A stretch of 64,000 bases of DNA, taken from positions 186,001 through 250,000 of the forward strand of contig JAAEST010000122.1 of NCBI GenBank assembly GCA_024229115.1. The letters are read 5' to 3'. Shown here in pieces: positions 32,479 through 41,659 of this stretch (positions are counted from its first letter, which is position 1; each line of letters opens with the position of its first letter). Below the pieces are notes generated by a model. The model was not told the origin of the DNA. It searched no databases and saw only the letters and a program-made list of their open reading frames with translations. The translations under genes and the position numbers were made by a program. The stretch is from Oligoflexia bacterium (lineage in GTDB: Bacteria; Bdellovibrionota; Bacteriovoracia; Bacteriovoracales; Bacteriovoracaceae).

Positions 32479-35400
32479 CTAAGACTTAGGAAGCTTTGGT
32501 AGAGAAAGATTTGGTCTTTCCTTAAGCTTCGTCATCGGAAGATGATTCTTCTTTATATCTTTTAATGCTTCTTTTATAGAACGATCCAGTTGCGTGTCGA
32601 CACCTTTAGCATAATCAGATGGAAGAATATCAACTTCAATATCTGGATCTGTCCCATAGTTCTCTACTTTATAACCGACATCTTTAAACCAGTGGCTAAA
32701 CTCTGGTTGGGTTGTAAATGTTCCGTCATTGAGTCCGAGTCTTGGCCAGATTCCGACAACACCACCCCATGTCCTCTTTCCAATAAGCTTTCCAATGCCC
32801 ATGAGTTTAAAACTATGAGAAAAGATATCACCATCTGATCCGGCATGCTCATTTGTTAAACAAACAACAGGACCATTGATGGCCGAGTGAGGGTATTTCT
32901 CCACCCCAAAGTATCTTGTTTGATCGAAACCAATAACTTTTTGACGTAGGATTTTTAGTAAATGTTGAGAAACGTGACCGCCACCATTATATCTAACATC
33001 AACAATCAACCCGTCTTTCTCACTTTCGGAAATAAACTGACGATAGAATTCTGAGTAACCCCATGCTGCCATATTGGGAACATGAACGTATCCAACTTTT
33101 CCTTTTGATACTTTGTGAACATAGTCTCTATTCTTATTGACCCATTCTCGATAATTTAAATAAGCAGTCGTTGAGATTGTTTTGATATCGAGATGCTCAA
33201 CTTCTTTCTTTCCTTTTCTTAGAACACTAATGCAGACATCATCACTAGAACGATTTTCTAATTGTTTCTCTAAAGAATTAGCTTCATCGAGCTCAATACC
33301 GTTGACTCTTAAGATGACATCTCCAGTATTAAGTGAAACTGCTGGAGCGCTAAGAGGGGAAGCGCATTTTTCAATCCAGCTATCACCAGAAGTAATTTTA
33401 GTAATTTGAAACCCTTTCCCTTTACCAAGAAACTTATATTCACCACCTAGAAAACCAGAAGAGTGAGGAAGAGACTTTTTATTATAGTCTCCCATCATTT
33501 CATAGCAATGAGATGTTCCTAATTCACCTTGCATTTCCCAAATAAGATCAGAGAACTCACTTCTTGTATGAACCTTTTCAAGGAGCGGTAGATATCTTTT
33601 ATAAATACTTTGCCAATTTATTTTTGACATATCTTTTGTCCAGAAATGTTCACGTTGAAGAATCCATGCTTCTTGATACATCTGCTTCCATTCTTTTTTA
33701 GGACTTAGAGGAACCTTTACTCTTTCAAGGTTAATCCATCCATCTTTCTTCATGAAGCTATCACCCTCAGTAGGTTTTGCTTCTTTGGAAATCATTCTTA
33801 ATCCATCATCGCAGTAGGCGAGTAATGTTTTATCATCTCTTCCTTGATCAATTTCATGGACACCTTTCTGCCAAGTTTCTTTCTTCATCTCTTTAAGATT
33901 ATAAGAATAAAGAGTTGGTGCCTCTGATCCTTCCATCCAATGACCGTGAGGATTTAGACCTGTCACTTTAGATTGTAAGAAGAAAAACTTATCCTTTCCG
34001 GCAATGATCTGGTGTATTCCACCATGATCAGTTGGAAGAGCGATGATACGATCGTTGAGACCGTCCCAGTCGATAGAGACAATTGGCTCTACTTCAGGCT
34101 CGCCTTTATTTTTTGATTTTTTAGATGATTTGGTTTTCTTGGTTTCTGCATCATTGTCCTGCTCGGAAGCTTCCGCTCCCTCATCGTCGCCATCAAGCTC
34201 ATGACATATTTCCAAAGGAGATGGGGCGTCCTTATTAAGTACAAGGGCATAAGCAGATGTAGCAAAAGGAAATCCTAAATCAAAATGAGTTTCATTATAA
34301 ACTGGTCTAAATTCTCTGACTGATAAGAAATAGAGATAATTTCCGTCAGGGTCCCAACTAGGTGAAGAGTCTCCTAATACAGGGTCCGTTAATTGAGATG
34401 ATTTCTTCTTTTTAATGTCGTAGAGAAAGAGTGCTCTTTTCGTAAGTGAAGTATCTTTTTGGAAAGCAATATAGAGATCATCTGGAGACCATGATATATC
34501 TTTAATCCAGTCAAACTTTCCAGTTACGATTTTAGTTACTTGATCTTTATGAACATCATAGAGAAAGAAGTCCTTTCTATTGTTACTGATGGCCACTTTA
34601 GATCCATCATGAGAGACGACCATTTCATAAATCTTTCCCCAATTTGTTCCAGCGGCCACTTCTTTTGCTTTAGATGTTTGTTCATCTATGAGAATGAGTC
34701 TTTCTTCATTCTCACGATCTAATTCCACAGCTAAGATTCTTTCATTTTCATCAGAAGTACTACACTTCTTCTTTCCAGAAGAAGTAGAACCTTTGATGGA
34801 AACATATCTTGTCATTCGGTATCTCTTTTCATCATCACCAAATTGCAAGGCCCCACCGGTATATGGAGCGATGGAAAAGAGCTTTCCTCTTGAGATAAGA
34901 GAAATATAGTCACTCTTTTGTGATAAGTTGAAATCTTGGAGATAGTCTTCACAGTCTGAAAAACGATCTTGAGCTTGATTAAAAGTTCCATGAACTTGAA
35001 TCTCAATTTTCTTACTTATTTTGCTGTTGATATCTTGAATAAAAATATCGGCTCCAGCAACGTAACAAATTTGATCACCATGAATTGAAAATGAACGAAC
35101 ATAGTATTCACTTTCATGGGTAATTCGCTTAACGTTCTTACCGTGTTTATTGCACTTATAAATATTTCCAATCCCTTGATGATCAGAGATGAAATATATT
35201 TCACCATCATGAGTTCTTGGGTTCGCTAGATTTCCTTTTAAATTCTTAAGTATTTGTGAATACTTTCCTTTAGCCGTTGTCTTCGTCCAAAGGGTTCCAG
35301 CTGTTCCACCTCGATATCTCTTCCATCTCGCTGGATCACCAATATTACGGCCAAGAACTTCAAATGATTTATCTTTAATATGGCAATTAGCCGGTCCTAG

Positions 35401-35784
35401 TTTGAGTTTTTTAGAAACAAGAGTATTGATATTCACGGAATATAATTCAGCCGCTCTTGGATGAAAACTTTGATAGTTGGCCTGATATTGAATTTCATTT
35501 TTCGAAGTCCAACCGTAATGGGCCATCACACCATGATAAGTCAGTCTTCGTGAAGCTCCACCTTCAATGGGAATAATATAGAGATCTGACTGACCATGCT
35601 CATTACCTACATAAGAAATATATGTTCCTGTAGGGTCAATTCTAGGGGCATTGATTGTCCCTTTTGAAGTAGTTAATCTGCGAGCAATTCCACCAAATTT
35701 ATTACATGTCCAGAGGTCGTCATCAGTAGCAAAAACAATCGTGTCACCATGGAGTACAGGTGAGCGTAAATAAGCGTTCATCAA
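32479..35784 (-). CDS. Tricorn-type protease
   Basis: 1101 residues (ATG 35784, or the next codon). Order of domains: six- and seven-bladed WD/PD40-like beta-propellers (about 1-640, repeats such as GGIARRLT, SPDDLYIAF, SWDPDGNYLYFLS), an acidic low-complexity insert about 530-560, a helical domain, PDZ (about 800-870) and the S41 catalytic core. Active Ser lies in NEHAGSDGDIFSH; TSHCYEMM supplies the His region. Tricorn digests peptides from the proteasome or other proteases in the cytoplasm; there is no signal peptide, which fits. Single gene, divergent from the cysteine desulfurase. Confidence 0.9.
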   Translation of the reverse strand: MMNAYLRSPVLHGDTIVFATDDDLWTCNKFGGIARRLTTSKGTINAPRIDPTGTYISYVGNEHGQSDLYIIPIEGGASRRLTYHGVMAHYGWTSKNEIQYQANYQSFHPRAAELYSVNINTLVSKKLKLGPANCHIKDKSFEVLGRNIGDPARWKRYRGGTAGTLWTKTTAKGKYSQILKNLKGNLANPRTHDGEIYFISDHQGIGNIYKCNKHGKNVKRITHESEYYVRSFSIHGDQICYVAGADIFIQDINSKISKKIEIQVHGTFNQAQDRFSDCEDYLQDFNLSQKSDYISLISRGKLFSIAPYTGGALQFGDDEKRYRMTRYVSIKGSTSSGKKKCSTSDENERILAVELDRENEERLILIDEQTSKAKEVAAGTNWGKIYEMVVSHDGSKVAISNNRKDFFLYDVHKDQVTKIVTGKFDWIKDISWSPDDLYIAFQKDTSLTKRALFLYDIKKKKSSQLTDPVLGDSSPSWDPDGNYLYFLSVREFRPVYNETHFDLGFPFATSAYALVLNKDAPSPLEICHELDGDDEGAEASEQDNDAETKKTKSSKKSKNKGEPEVEPIVSIDWDGLNDRIIALPTDHGGIHQIIAGKDKFFFLQSKVTGLNPHGHWMEGSEAPTLYSYNLKEMKKETWQKGVHEIDQGRDDKTLLAYCDDGLRMISKEAKPTEGDSFMKKDGWINLERVKVPLSPKKEWKQMYQEAWILQREHFWTKDMSKINWQSIYKRYLPLLEKVHTRSEFSDLIWEMQGELGTSHCYEMMGDYNKKSLPHSSGFLGGEYKFLGKGKGFQITKITSGDSWIEKCASPLSAPAVSLNTGDVILRVNGIELDEANSLEKQLENRSSDDVCISVLRKGKKEVEHLDIKTISTTAYLNYREWVNKNRDYVHKVSKGKVGYVHVPNMAAWGYSEFYRQFISESEKDGLIVDVRYNGGGHVSQHLLKILRQKVIGFDQTRYFGVEKYPHSAINGPVVCLTNEHAGSDGDIFSHSFKLMGIGKLIGKRTWGGVVGIWPRLGLNDGTFTTQPEFSHWFKDVGYKVENYGTDPDIEVDILPSDYAKGVDTQLDRSIKEALKDIKKNHLPMTKLKERPNLSLPKLPKS

Positions 35785-35891
35785 TAAAATCCTTTTTAGT
35801 TTCCAAGTATTTTCATGGCAGAAAGACTTCTTGTCTAGTTGGTTGACGAAATGTGTTACCTACAGTAATTTTCAATTTTTAAGAGGGCATA

Positions 35892-37004
35892 ATGTTATAT
35901 CTAGACTATGCGGCGACAGCTCCATTGTTGCCGAGTGTTAAAGACATTTATATTCGATCATTAGATGAGGACTTTGCTAATCCTCACGCATCTCATTCTC
36001 TTGGAAGGCGTCTAAGCACAGAAGTAGACCTCATTAGAAAAGAAATCCTTCAAGATCTAAAACTTTCTGGGCAAGTTATTTTTACTGGTAGCGCTACAGA
36101 AAGTAATAACCTTGTTCTTTCACAATTTGCTCAGAAGAAAGTGGTAACTTCTTTAGTTTATCATCCAAGCCTGCTTAATCGAGTAAGAGATGAAATCTCT
36201 AAACTTTCAGTGAATGATATTGGGCAGATTGATATTGAAAAGTCTGAAGAACTCATTTGTCAGGCAGAGTTAATTTCTCTTCAGTGGGTCAACAATCAAT
36301 TTGGAACGATTGAAAATATAAATGAGGTATGTGAGTTTATTAGAAGTAAGAATTCTGAATGTTGGATTCATATTGATGCCGTTCAAGTTCTTGGAAAAAC
36401 TCCTTTTAATCTAAAAGACGATAACTTTGATAGTCTTTCTTTAAGTGGCCATAAGATAGGCGCCCCTAAAGGGATTGGTTGCTTAATTTTAAAAGAAAAG
36501 CATCTAGAAAAAATGAACCCTCTCTTCTATGGAGGAAATCAAGAGTTTGGTTTAAGAAGCTCAACTTTAAGTACTCCGTTAGTAAAGGCCTTTGGACAAG
36601 CATTAAAACTGAGTGCTTCTTTAACCGAAGAATACTTTCAAAGTGCTCGTGAGAATCGTCAAAAGATAATTCAAATTTTAAAAAATGTATTCAAAGAAAA
36701 AGCAGGTTTCCCATTCGAGGAGAGGTCTTGCTCAAATATCGTTGGTTTTTTTATAAAAGGTCTCTCAAGTGATGTTTTCATGAGATGTATGGAAGAAAGA
36801 AATGTCTATCTTTCTTCTTCTAGTGCTTGTTCCTCAAAGAATAAGAAAGAAAACCTTGCTCTTAAAGAACTTGGCTATGATTTGAAAATGCAGAAGTCAT
36901 TCATTCGACTTTCCTTTGGTCAGAACTTAGCTGAAGAAGAACTTGAACTTTTAGAAGAGTCATTAGAGAAAGCTTGGGAAGATATTGAATTTTTAATTTC
37001 GTAG
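35892..37004 (+). CDS. Cysteine desulfurase (NifS/IscS family), ThiI partner
   Basis: Removes sulfur from Cys as persulfide using PLP. 370 residues. The LDYAATAPLLPSV opening, HIDAVQVLGK, PLP lysine K188 (SLSGHKIGAPKG) and the persulfide Cys C313 (SSSSACSSK) are present. The active loop looks short, as in group II-type or NifZ-like enzymes. It lies 10 bases before thiI with no isc genes near, so it most likely feeds sulfur to ThiI for tRNA 4-thiouridine, as the nifZ-thiI pair of Bacillus does. Confidence 0.92.
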   Translation: MLYLDYAATAPLLPSVKDIYIRSLDEDFANPHASHSLGRRLSTEVDLIRKEILQDLKLSGQVIFTGSATESNNLVLSQFAQKKVVTSLVYHPSLLNRVRDEISKLSVNDIGQIDIEKSEELICQAELISLQWVNNQFGTIENINEVCEFIRSKNSECWIHIDAVQVLGKTPFNLKDDNFDSLSLSGHKIGAPKGIGCLILKEKHLEKMNPLFYGGNQEFGLRSSTLSTPLVKAFGQALKLSASLTEEYFQSARENRQKIIQILKNVFKEKAGFPFEERSCSNIVGFFIKGLSSDVFMRCMEERNVYLSSSSACSSKNKKENLALKELGYDLKMQKSFIRLSFGQNLAEEELELLEESLEKAWEDIEFLIS

Positions 37005-37014
37005 TTAGGTAATT

Positions 37015-38223
37015 ATGAGTAATGTTATTTTAATAAATGTTGATGAATTATGGCTTAAGGGGAGAAATCGTGCCCATTATGTGAAGCTGTTAAAGAAATA
37101 TATTCGAAGATCATGTAAGTTACATCTTGAGAACTTTTCTTTAAAGAATGAAAATCAAAGAGTTGTACTAAGAACAAAAGAATCAATTTCTGATGATCTC
37201 TTTAGTGCTATCACTAAAATCTCAGGTATCTATTCTATTCAAAAAGCAAGAGAATCTTCTCTTGATATGGAAGAGATTAAAAAAGTTTGTCTTGAAGAAT
37301 TTGAATATTGTTTAGAAAAAAAACCATCGATAAAGACTTTCAAAATTGATACGAAGAGAGTGAATAAGACTTTTCCTAAAGGATCAATGGAATTTAGTAA
37401 AGATGTTGGTGCGGTTATCTTAATCAAGCATGGGGAAAAGGTTAGTGCCAAAATGAAAGGGCCTGATCTACTTATCCAAGTTAAGATTAATCAATTGAGT
37501 GCTTTTATTACTTCCCATAAAGTTCTTGGGGTTGGGGGACTCCCTGTCGCTAGTTCAGGTTTTGGACTTACTATGCTTTCTGGCGGTTTTGATTCACCAG
37601 TGGCCAGTTATAAAATGATTACTCGTGGAATGCACCAAACATTTGCCTTCTTTCATGCTTATCCTTTTGTTGGGAATGAAGTAAAAGATAAGATTTTGGC
37701 CTTAGGTAAGCAAATTGCTAGCTATCAGCAAGGCGGTCTTCTTATTGTTTTTCCTTTTGGGGAAGTCCAAAAGTTTATTGCTAAGAATTGTAGAGAAGAA
37801 TATCGTACAATCCTCTTTCGTTGGGCAATGATTAAATGTTGTAACCATATTGCGAAAGAAGTAAATACTTCTGCTATCGTAACAGGAGACTCTCTTGGTC
37901 AAGTTTCCTCTCAAACATTAGAGAATATGCGATTAATGGATGAGGCATCCGATCAAATTATTCTTCGTCCTCTTATTGGTTCTTCAAAAAGAGAAATTAT
38001 CAATCTTTCTGAGAAAATTGGAACACATGACATCAGTATCATTCCTCATGACGATGCATGTGCTCTTTTTGCCCCGAAAAACCCAATTATTAGGCCAAAT
38101 CTTGGCTACTGGTACGAGATAACGCAGAAAATTTCGTCAGAATTAGATGAGCTAATTGTTAAGCTTTTGCCAACTTGTGAACGACTAAGTTTGTCAAGCA
38201 TTAGACAAGAGCAAGGTCAATAA
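37015..38223 (+). CDS. thiI: tRNA 4-thiouridine synthetase ThiI (short form, no rhodanese domain)
   Basis: 402 residues: N-terminal ferredoxin-like and THUMP domains (about 1-165), then a PP-loop ATPase with SGGFDSP at 189-195 and the conserved HDDACALFAPKNP near residue 345, whose Cys is the likely catalytic one. E. coli ThiI has an extra C-terminal rhodanese domain; it is missing here, as in Firmicutes, so the partner desulfurase should hand sulfur over directly. Makes s4U8 in tRNA; may also serve thiamine synthesis. AGGTAA ribosome site. Confidence 0.95.
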   Translation: MSNVILINVDELWLKGRNRAHYVKLLKKYIRRSCKLHLENFSLKNENQRVVLRTKESISDDLFSAITKISGIYSIQKARESSLDMEEIKKVCLEEFEYCLEKKPSIKTFKIDTKRVNKTFPKGSMEFSKDVGAVILIKHGEKVSAKMKGPDLLIQVKINQLSAFITSHKVLGVGGLPVASSGFGLTMLSGGFDSPVASYKMITRGMHQTFAFFHAYPFVGNEVKDKILALGKQIASYQQGGLLIVFPFGEVQKFIAKNCREEYRTILFRWAMIKCCNHIAKEVNTSAIVTGDSLGQVSSQTLENMRLMDEASDQIILRPLIGSSKREIINLSEKIGTHDISIIPHDDACALFAPKNPIIRPNLGYWYEITQKISSELDELIVKLLPTCERLSLSSIRQEQGQ

Positions 38224-38303
38224 TTTCACCCCTTTAAACCATTTTTAAATAGGCCTATAGTAGTAACTAGGGTAATTTTTCCCGTTATATTTTTGGAGTC
38301 TTA

Positions 38304-40508
38304 ATGAAGAAGATACTCACATCTTTAATTTTCTTAATTGTATTTATTCCTACAAGTTTGCTGTCGTTTAGTGGTGGTAAGGATGCTTTATTTTCAAGTG
38401 TTGCTGCTAATAATGGGCGAGAGAAAATTCTTGGTTTAAAAATTAGAGAAGCTCTTGTTAATTATCACTATAGAAAATTAGATATTAATGATGATCTTTC
38501 TAAGAAAGCGTTTAAAGAATTTATTAAGAAATTTGATTATGGAAAACAATTCTTTTTACAAAGTGATATTAAGAAACTTCAGAGATTTGAAAAAGATATG
38601 GATGATATGCTGGCAAATGGTGATCATCAGTTATTAAATTCAACAGTAAAAATTTATGAGGATAGAGTAAAAGAAGCCGATAAGATGAGAAAAGAAATCT
38701 TTAAGAAGCCTTTTACTTTTGATGGTAATGAAGAATTAGAGCTTGATCCTGATAAGAGAGACTTTGCAAAGAATAAAGAACAATTAAAAGATCATTGGAG
38801 AAAGGTCTTTAAGCAGTCAGTACTGAATCGTTATGTGTCTTATATGGAAGACGCTAAGGAACCTAAGAAGGATGAAAAGAAGTCTGCTAAAGATTCTAAG
38901 AAAAAGAAAAAAGAAAAGAAGCTTACTGACAAAGAAATGCGTGCTAAGGCCCATAAGAAAATTAACGAGAAGTACGAAAGATTTTTTTCTCGTCTCTTAA
39001 AAGAAGATCGTAATGACTATTTAGAGAAATTCTATAACTCAGTAACAACAATCTTTGATCCTCATACAGAATATTTTCCACCAAGAAAGAAAGAAGATTT
39101 TGATATTGATATCTCTGGAAGCCTAGAAGGTATTGGTGCCGTTCTGCAAGAAGATGGACCTTATATTAAAGTTGTGAAGATTGTTCCTGGTGGAGCCGCT
39201 TGGAGGCAGAAGGATTTAGAAGTCGACGATATTATTCTCTATGTAGGTCAAGGGGCGAAAGAGCCAGTAGATCTTGTTGATATGAGAGTTGATGAAGCTG
39301 TTCGTTACATCAGAGGTAAGAAAGGAACTGAAGTTCGTCTTACAGTTAAGAAAGCAGATGGGAGTCGTAAAGTTATTCCTATCATAAGAGATGTTGTTCA
39401 AATTGGGGCTTCTTATGCCAAAGGTTCAGTTATTCAGCATAAGGATTTAGGAATTAAGGTTGGTTATATCCATGTTCCAAAATTCTATCGTGACTTTGAA
39501 AATAATATTAGAAATTGTTCTTACGATGTAATGAAAGAGCTTGAAAGGCTTAAGAAATCAAATATTCAAGGGATGATTCTCGATCTTAGAAATAACGGTG
39601 GGGGAGCACTTGAGGATGCTCGTCTTATGTCAGGGCTCTTTATTGATAAAGGTCCTATCGTTCAAATTCGTGACCATCAGAATATGATTAAAGTGGAAGC
39701 TGATACCGATGGGAAGACTGTTTACAACGGACCTCTTATTGTTATGGTGAATCGCTTTAGTGCTTCGGCCAGTGAGATTCTTGCAGGTGCTATGCAAGAC
39801 TATGGAAGAGCCGTTATCGTTGGAGGAGAGTATACTCACGGAAAAGGAACTGTTCAGGCAGTACTCGACCTTAATAGAGGATTTTACTCTTCAGGAAACT
39901 TTGGGGCGATTAAAGTAACGCTTCAGAAATTCTACAGAGTAACTGGGGTATCAACTCAATATAAAGGTGTAACTCCTGATATTATTCTTCCTGATCCATT
40001 TGGATACACAGAAAATAGAGAGCAAGACCTTGAGAACTCTCTTAAATGGGATGTTGTAGATTCAAAACCATTCACTCCTTGGAAGAAGTACTCTTATAAT
40101 CTTTCAAAACTTAAGAAGAACTCTAAAAAGAGAGTTAAGAAAGATAAGCGTTTTTCTAAAATCAAAAAATCAGTCGAATACTTAGTTGAAAGAAAGAACA
40201 AAACGAAAGTTAGTTTAAATCTAAAGAAAGTACTTGCTGAAGATGAGAAGAATGAAAAAATTGCTAAGAGCTTAAAAATTGAAGATGAGAATAAGAAAAT
40301 TCTTGTTTCTGATTACGAGCAGTCACTTCGTCAACACGAAAAAATCCAAAAAGGAGATGAGGCGAAGTGGAAGAAAGAATTTGAACAAAGAAAAGAAGAG
40401 TGGGTTAAGAACTTAAGACTTGATCCAATGCTTGAAGAATCTCTTTTTATTATGAATGACATTGTTAAAGATCTTAAAGATCAGAAAATTGGATTAGTTA
40501 ACAAGTGA
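38304..40508 (+). CDS. prc: C-terminal processing protease Prc/CtpA (S41A)
   Basis: 734 residues with an N-terminal signal. The layout follows E. coli Prc: helical N-terminal domain (about 35-250, with a Lys-rich insert), PDZ (about 265-350), S41 core with NRFSASASEILAGAMQDYGR (active Ser) and HGKGTVQA (Lys), then a long charged DUF3340-like helical C-terminal part. The periplasmic enzyme degrades proteins from their C terminus and trims lipoproteins and peptidoglycan hydrolases. First gene of a three-gene run; stop overlaps the next GTG. Confidence 0.95.
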   Translation: MKKILTSLIFLIVFIPTSLLSFSGGKDALFSSVAANNGREKILGLKIREALVNYHYRKLDINDDLSKKAFKEFIKKFDYGKQFFLQSDIKKLQRFEKDMDDMLANGDHQLLNSTVKIYEDRVKEADKMRKEIFKKPFTFDGNEELELDPDKRDFAKNKEQLKDHWRKVFKQSVLNRYVSYMEDAKEPKKDEKKSAKDSKKKKKEKKLTDKEMRAKAHKKINEKYERFFSRLLKEDRNDYLEKFYNSVTTIFDPHTEYFPPRKKEDFDIDISGSLEGIGAVLQEDGPYIKVVKIVPGGAAWRQKDLEVDDIILYVGQGAKEPVDLVDMRVDEAVRYIRGKKGTEVRLTVKKADGSRKVIPIIRDVVQIGASYAKGSVIQHKDLGIKVGYIHVPKFYRDFENNIRNCSYDVMKELERLKKSNIQGMILDLRNNGGGALEDARLMSGLFIDKGPIVQIRDHQNMIKVEADTDGKTVYNGPLIVMVNRFSASASEILAGAMQDYGRAVIVGGEYTHGKGTVQAVLDLNRGFYSSGNFGAIKVTLQKFYRVTGVSTQYKGVTPDIILPDPFGYTENREQDLENSLKWDVVDSKPFTPWKKYSYNLSKLKKNSKKRVKKDKRFSKIKKSVEYLVERKNKTKVSLNLKKVLAEDEKNEKIAKSLKIEDENKKILVSDYEQSLRQHEKIQKGDEAKWKKEFEQRKEEWVKNLRLDPMLEESLFIMNDIVKDLKDQKIGLVNK

Positions 40509-40729
40509 TTGATAGTTCCGAAACGACAAAAATCTTAGAGAAGCTTGAGCAGCTAGAAGATGAAAATCTTGCTGTAGAGCTTCTCCAAGAATTTAATAGC
40601 GCTACAAAAGAGATGGGGCAACTCATCCTTAACAAAGACGAAAGTCTCTCTCATGACAAATGGAAAGAGCTTTGTGATAAAGCTAAAAAGAGAGTCGACG
40701 ATGTCGTAAGAAGGATTCAGGAGCTATAG
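40505..40729 (+). CDS. Small helical protein between prc and RDD gene, possibly XseB-like
   Basis: 74 residues from GTG 40505, overlapping the prc stop (GTGA) and ending directly before the next ATG. It is one or two charged helices with heptads (ILEKLEQLEDENLAVELL). Length and heptad style recall the small subunit of exonuclease VII, but the conserved XseB pattern is incomplete and no xseA is near; treat it as unknown. Confidence 0.6.
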   Translation: MIDSSETTKILEKLEQLEDENLAVELLQEFNSATKEMGQLILNKDESLSHDKWKELCDKAKKRVDDVVRRIQEL

Positions 40730-41398
40730 ATGTCTGATAATGATGATTGGGACTTTAAAGTCGCTGAAGAAGATGTTGATCAAGTAAAAATCGCAGGTAA
40801 AGTTGCCAGCAAGAAAAAATCGAAACCGCTCAAAAAGAAATCCATCAAGAAAAAGAAATTAGAAATAGATGACTCTGCCAAGCCTAAGAGAAGATCAAGA
40901 GCTGCTATTGCTCGTAGGGATGCCGCCCTTGAAAGATATGCAGAATTTCGCTACCCAGACTTTATGAAAAGAGGTTGTGCCATTCTCATTGATGCTATCA
41001 TTCTTATTGTCGTAGCTGTCGCGGCCATGAGCTATCAAACAGAAATCAAAGATGTTTACCTTCAATACTTAAGAGATAATGGAATGAATCAGAGTCTAAC
41101 TCCTGACGAAGTGAAATATCTCTTCATTGGCGCCCCTGTCATCATTGGTCATTTTCTACTTAATATTTTTCCTTCAGTCTTCTGGAGAAAGAGTATTGGT
41201 AAATCTATTTTCAAAATTAGAATTGGTCACGATGATGTGGATAAGAATAGTTCTCAAGGACAAGTTTTTATTAGAGAACTAATTGCCAAACCTTTAAGTC
41301 TTCTCATTGTTGTGGGAATCGTAATTCCATTTTTCAATGAAAGAAATAAAAGTCTTCATGATTATATGATGGGGACATGTCTTTATATTGATGATTAG
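40730..41398 (+). CDS. RDD-family membrane protein
   Basis: 222 residues. A Lys-rich 65-residue N-terminal tail precedes three membrane helices (about 80-105, 135-150, 185-200). The family's Arg and Asp markers are in MKRGCAILIDAIIL and NERNKSLHDYMMGT. RDD proteins are thought to take part in ion or small-molecule transport; the role here is unknown. Adjacent to prc through a small gene, suggesting co-expression. Confidence 0.85.
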   Translation: MSDNDDWDFKVAEEDVDQVKIAGKVASKKKSKPLKKKSIKKKKLEIDDSAKPKRRSRAAIARRDAALERYAEFRYPDFMKRGCAILIDAIILIVVAVAAMSYQTEIKDVYLQYLRDNGMNQSLTPDEVKYLFIGAPVIIGHFLLNIFPSVFWRKSIGKSIFKIRIGHDDVDKNSSQGQVFIRELIAKPLSLLIVVGIVIPFFNERNKSLHDYMMGTCLYIDD

Positions 41399-41435
41399 AG
41401 TTAATTAGTCCAATTTAGTCCTTTTACTATTTCTG

Positions 41436-41444
41436 TGTTATAAT
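41436..41444 (+). promoter_or_regulatory. Extended -10 promoter (TGTTATAAT)
   Basis: TGT directly before a perfect TATAAT (41439-41444) in the gap after the RDD gene; a recognisable -35 is weak (TTAGTC 18 bases upstream), as often with extended -10 promoters. It faces the palindrome and terminator downstream. Confidence 0.6.
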
Positions 41445-41449
41445 CAATG

Positions 41450-41473
41450 CTAGACCTCTCCCGAGAGCTCTAG
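41450..41473. promoter_or_regulatory. 24-base near-perfect palindrome at the predicted start site
   Basis: CTAGA-C-CTCT (41450-41459) mirrors AGAG-C-TCTAG (41464-41473) around CCCG, with one mismatch. It begins six bases after TATAAT, so it could be a repressor site on DNA, or a 5' hairpin in the RNA. Confidence 0.5.
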
Positions 41474-41516
41474 GCATAGTAAAGTTAACCTCTGTTTATC
41501 AGAGGTTTTCTTTTTT
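41451..41516 (+). ncRNA. Candidate small RNA of about 65 bases
   Basis: Promoter, hairpin and terminator follow one another within 80 bases, with no open frame of useful length. The predicted transcript would be one 5' hairpin, a short A-rich linker (CATAGTAAAGTT) and the terminator hairpin. The minus-strand gene downstream (41660) is convergent and not its target by position. The terminator could alternatively serve only the prc-RDD operon. Confidence 0.45.
41487..41516 (+). terminator. Intrinsic terminator
   Basis: AACCTCTG (41487-41494) pairs with CAGAGGTT (41500-41507) around TTTAT, followed by TTC and six T's. Confidence 0.85.
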
Positions 41517-41659
41517 CTGGAGTATAAATCCTTGATATTTTATTTGTGAGTTTTCCGATATTGGCGGGGCTTGAGGGGCGAGCAATCACTTTTAAACACT
41601 TTTAATATTAACTAGACAGGACAACAATTTCTTTAGAGTAGGTAATGGTATAGTTCGTT

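Noticed and set aside
41447-41473. Eight-codon frame MLDLSREL overlapping the palindrome
   Set aside because: The ATG lies upstream of the expected transcription start and has no ribosome site; the sequence is better explained by the palindrome.
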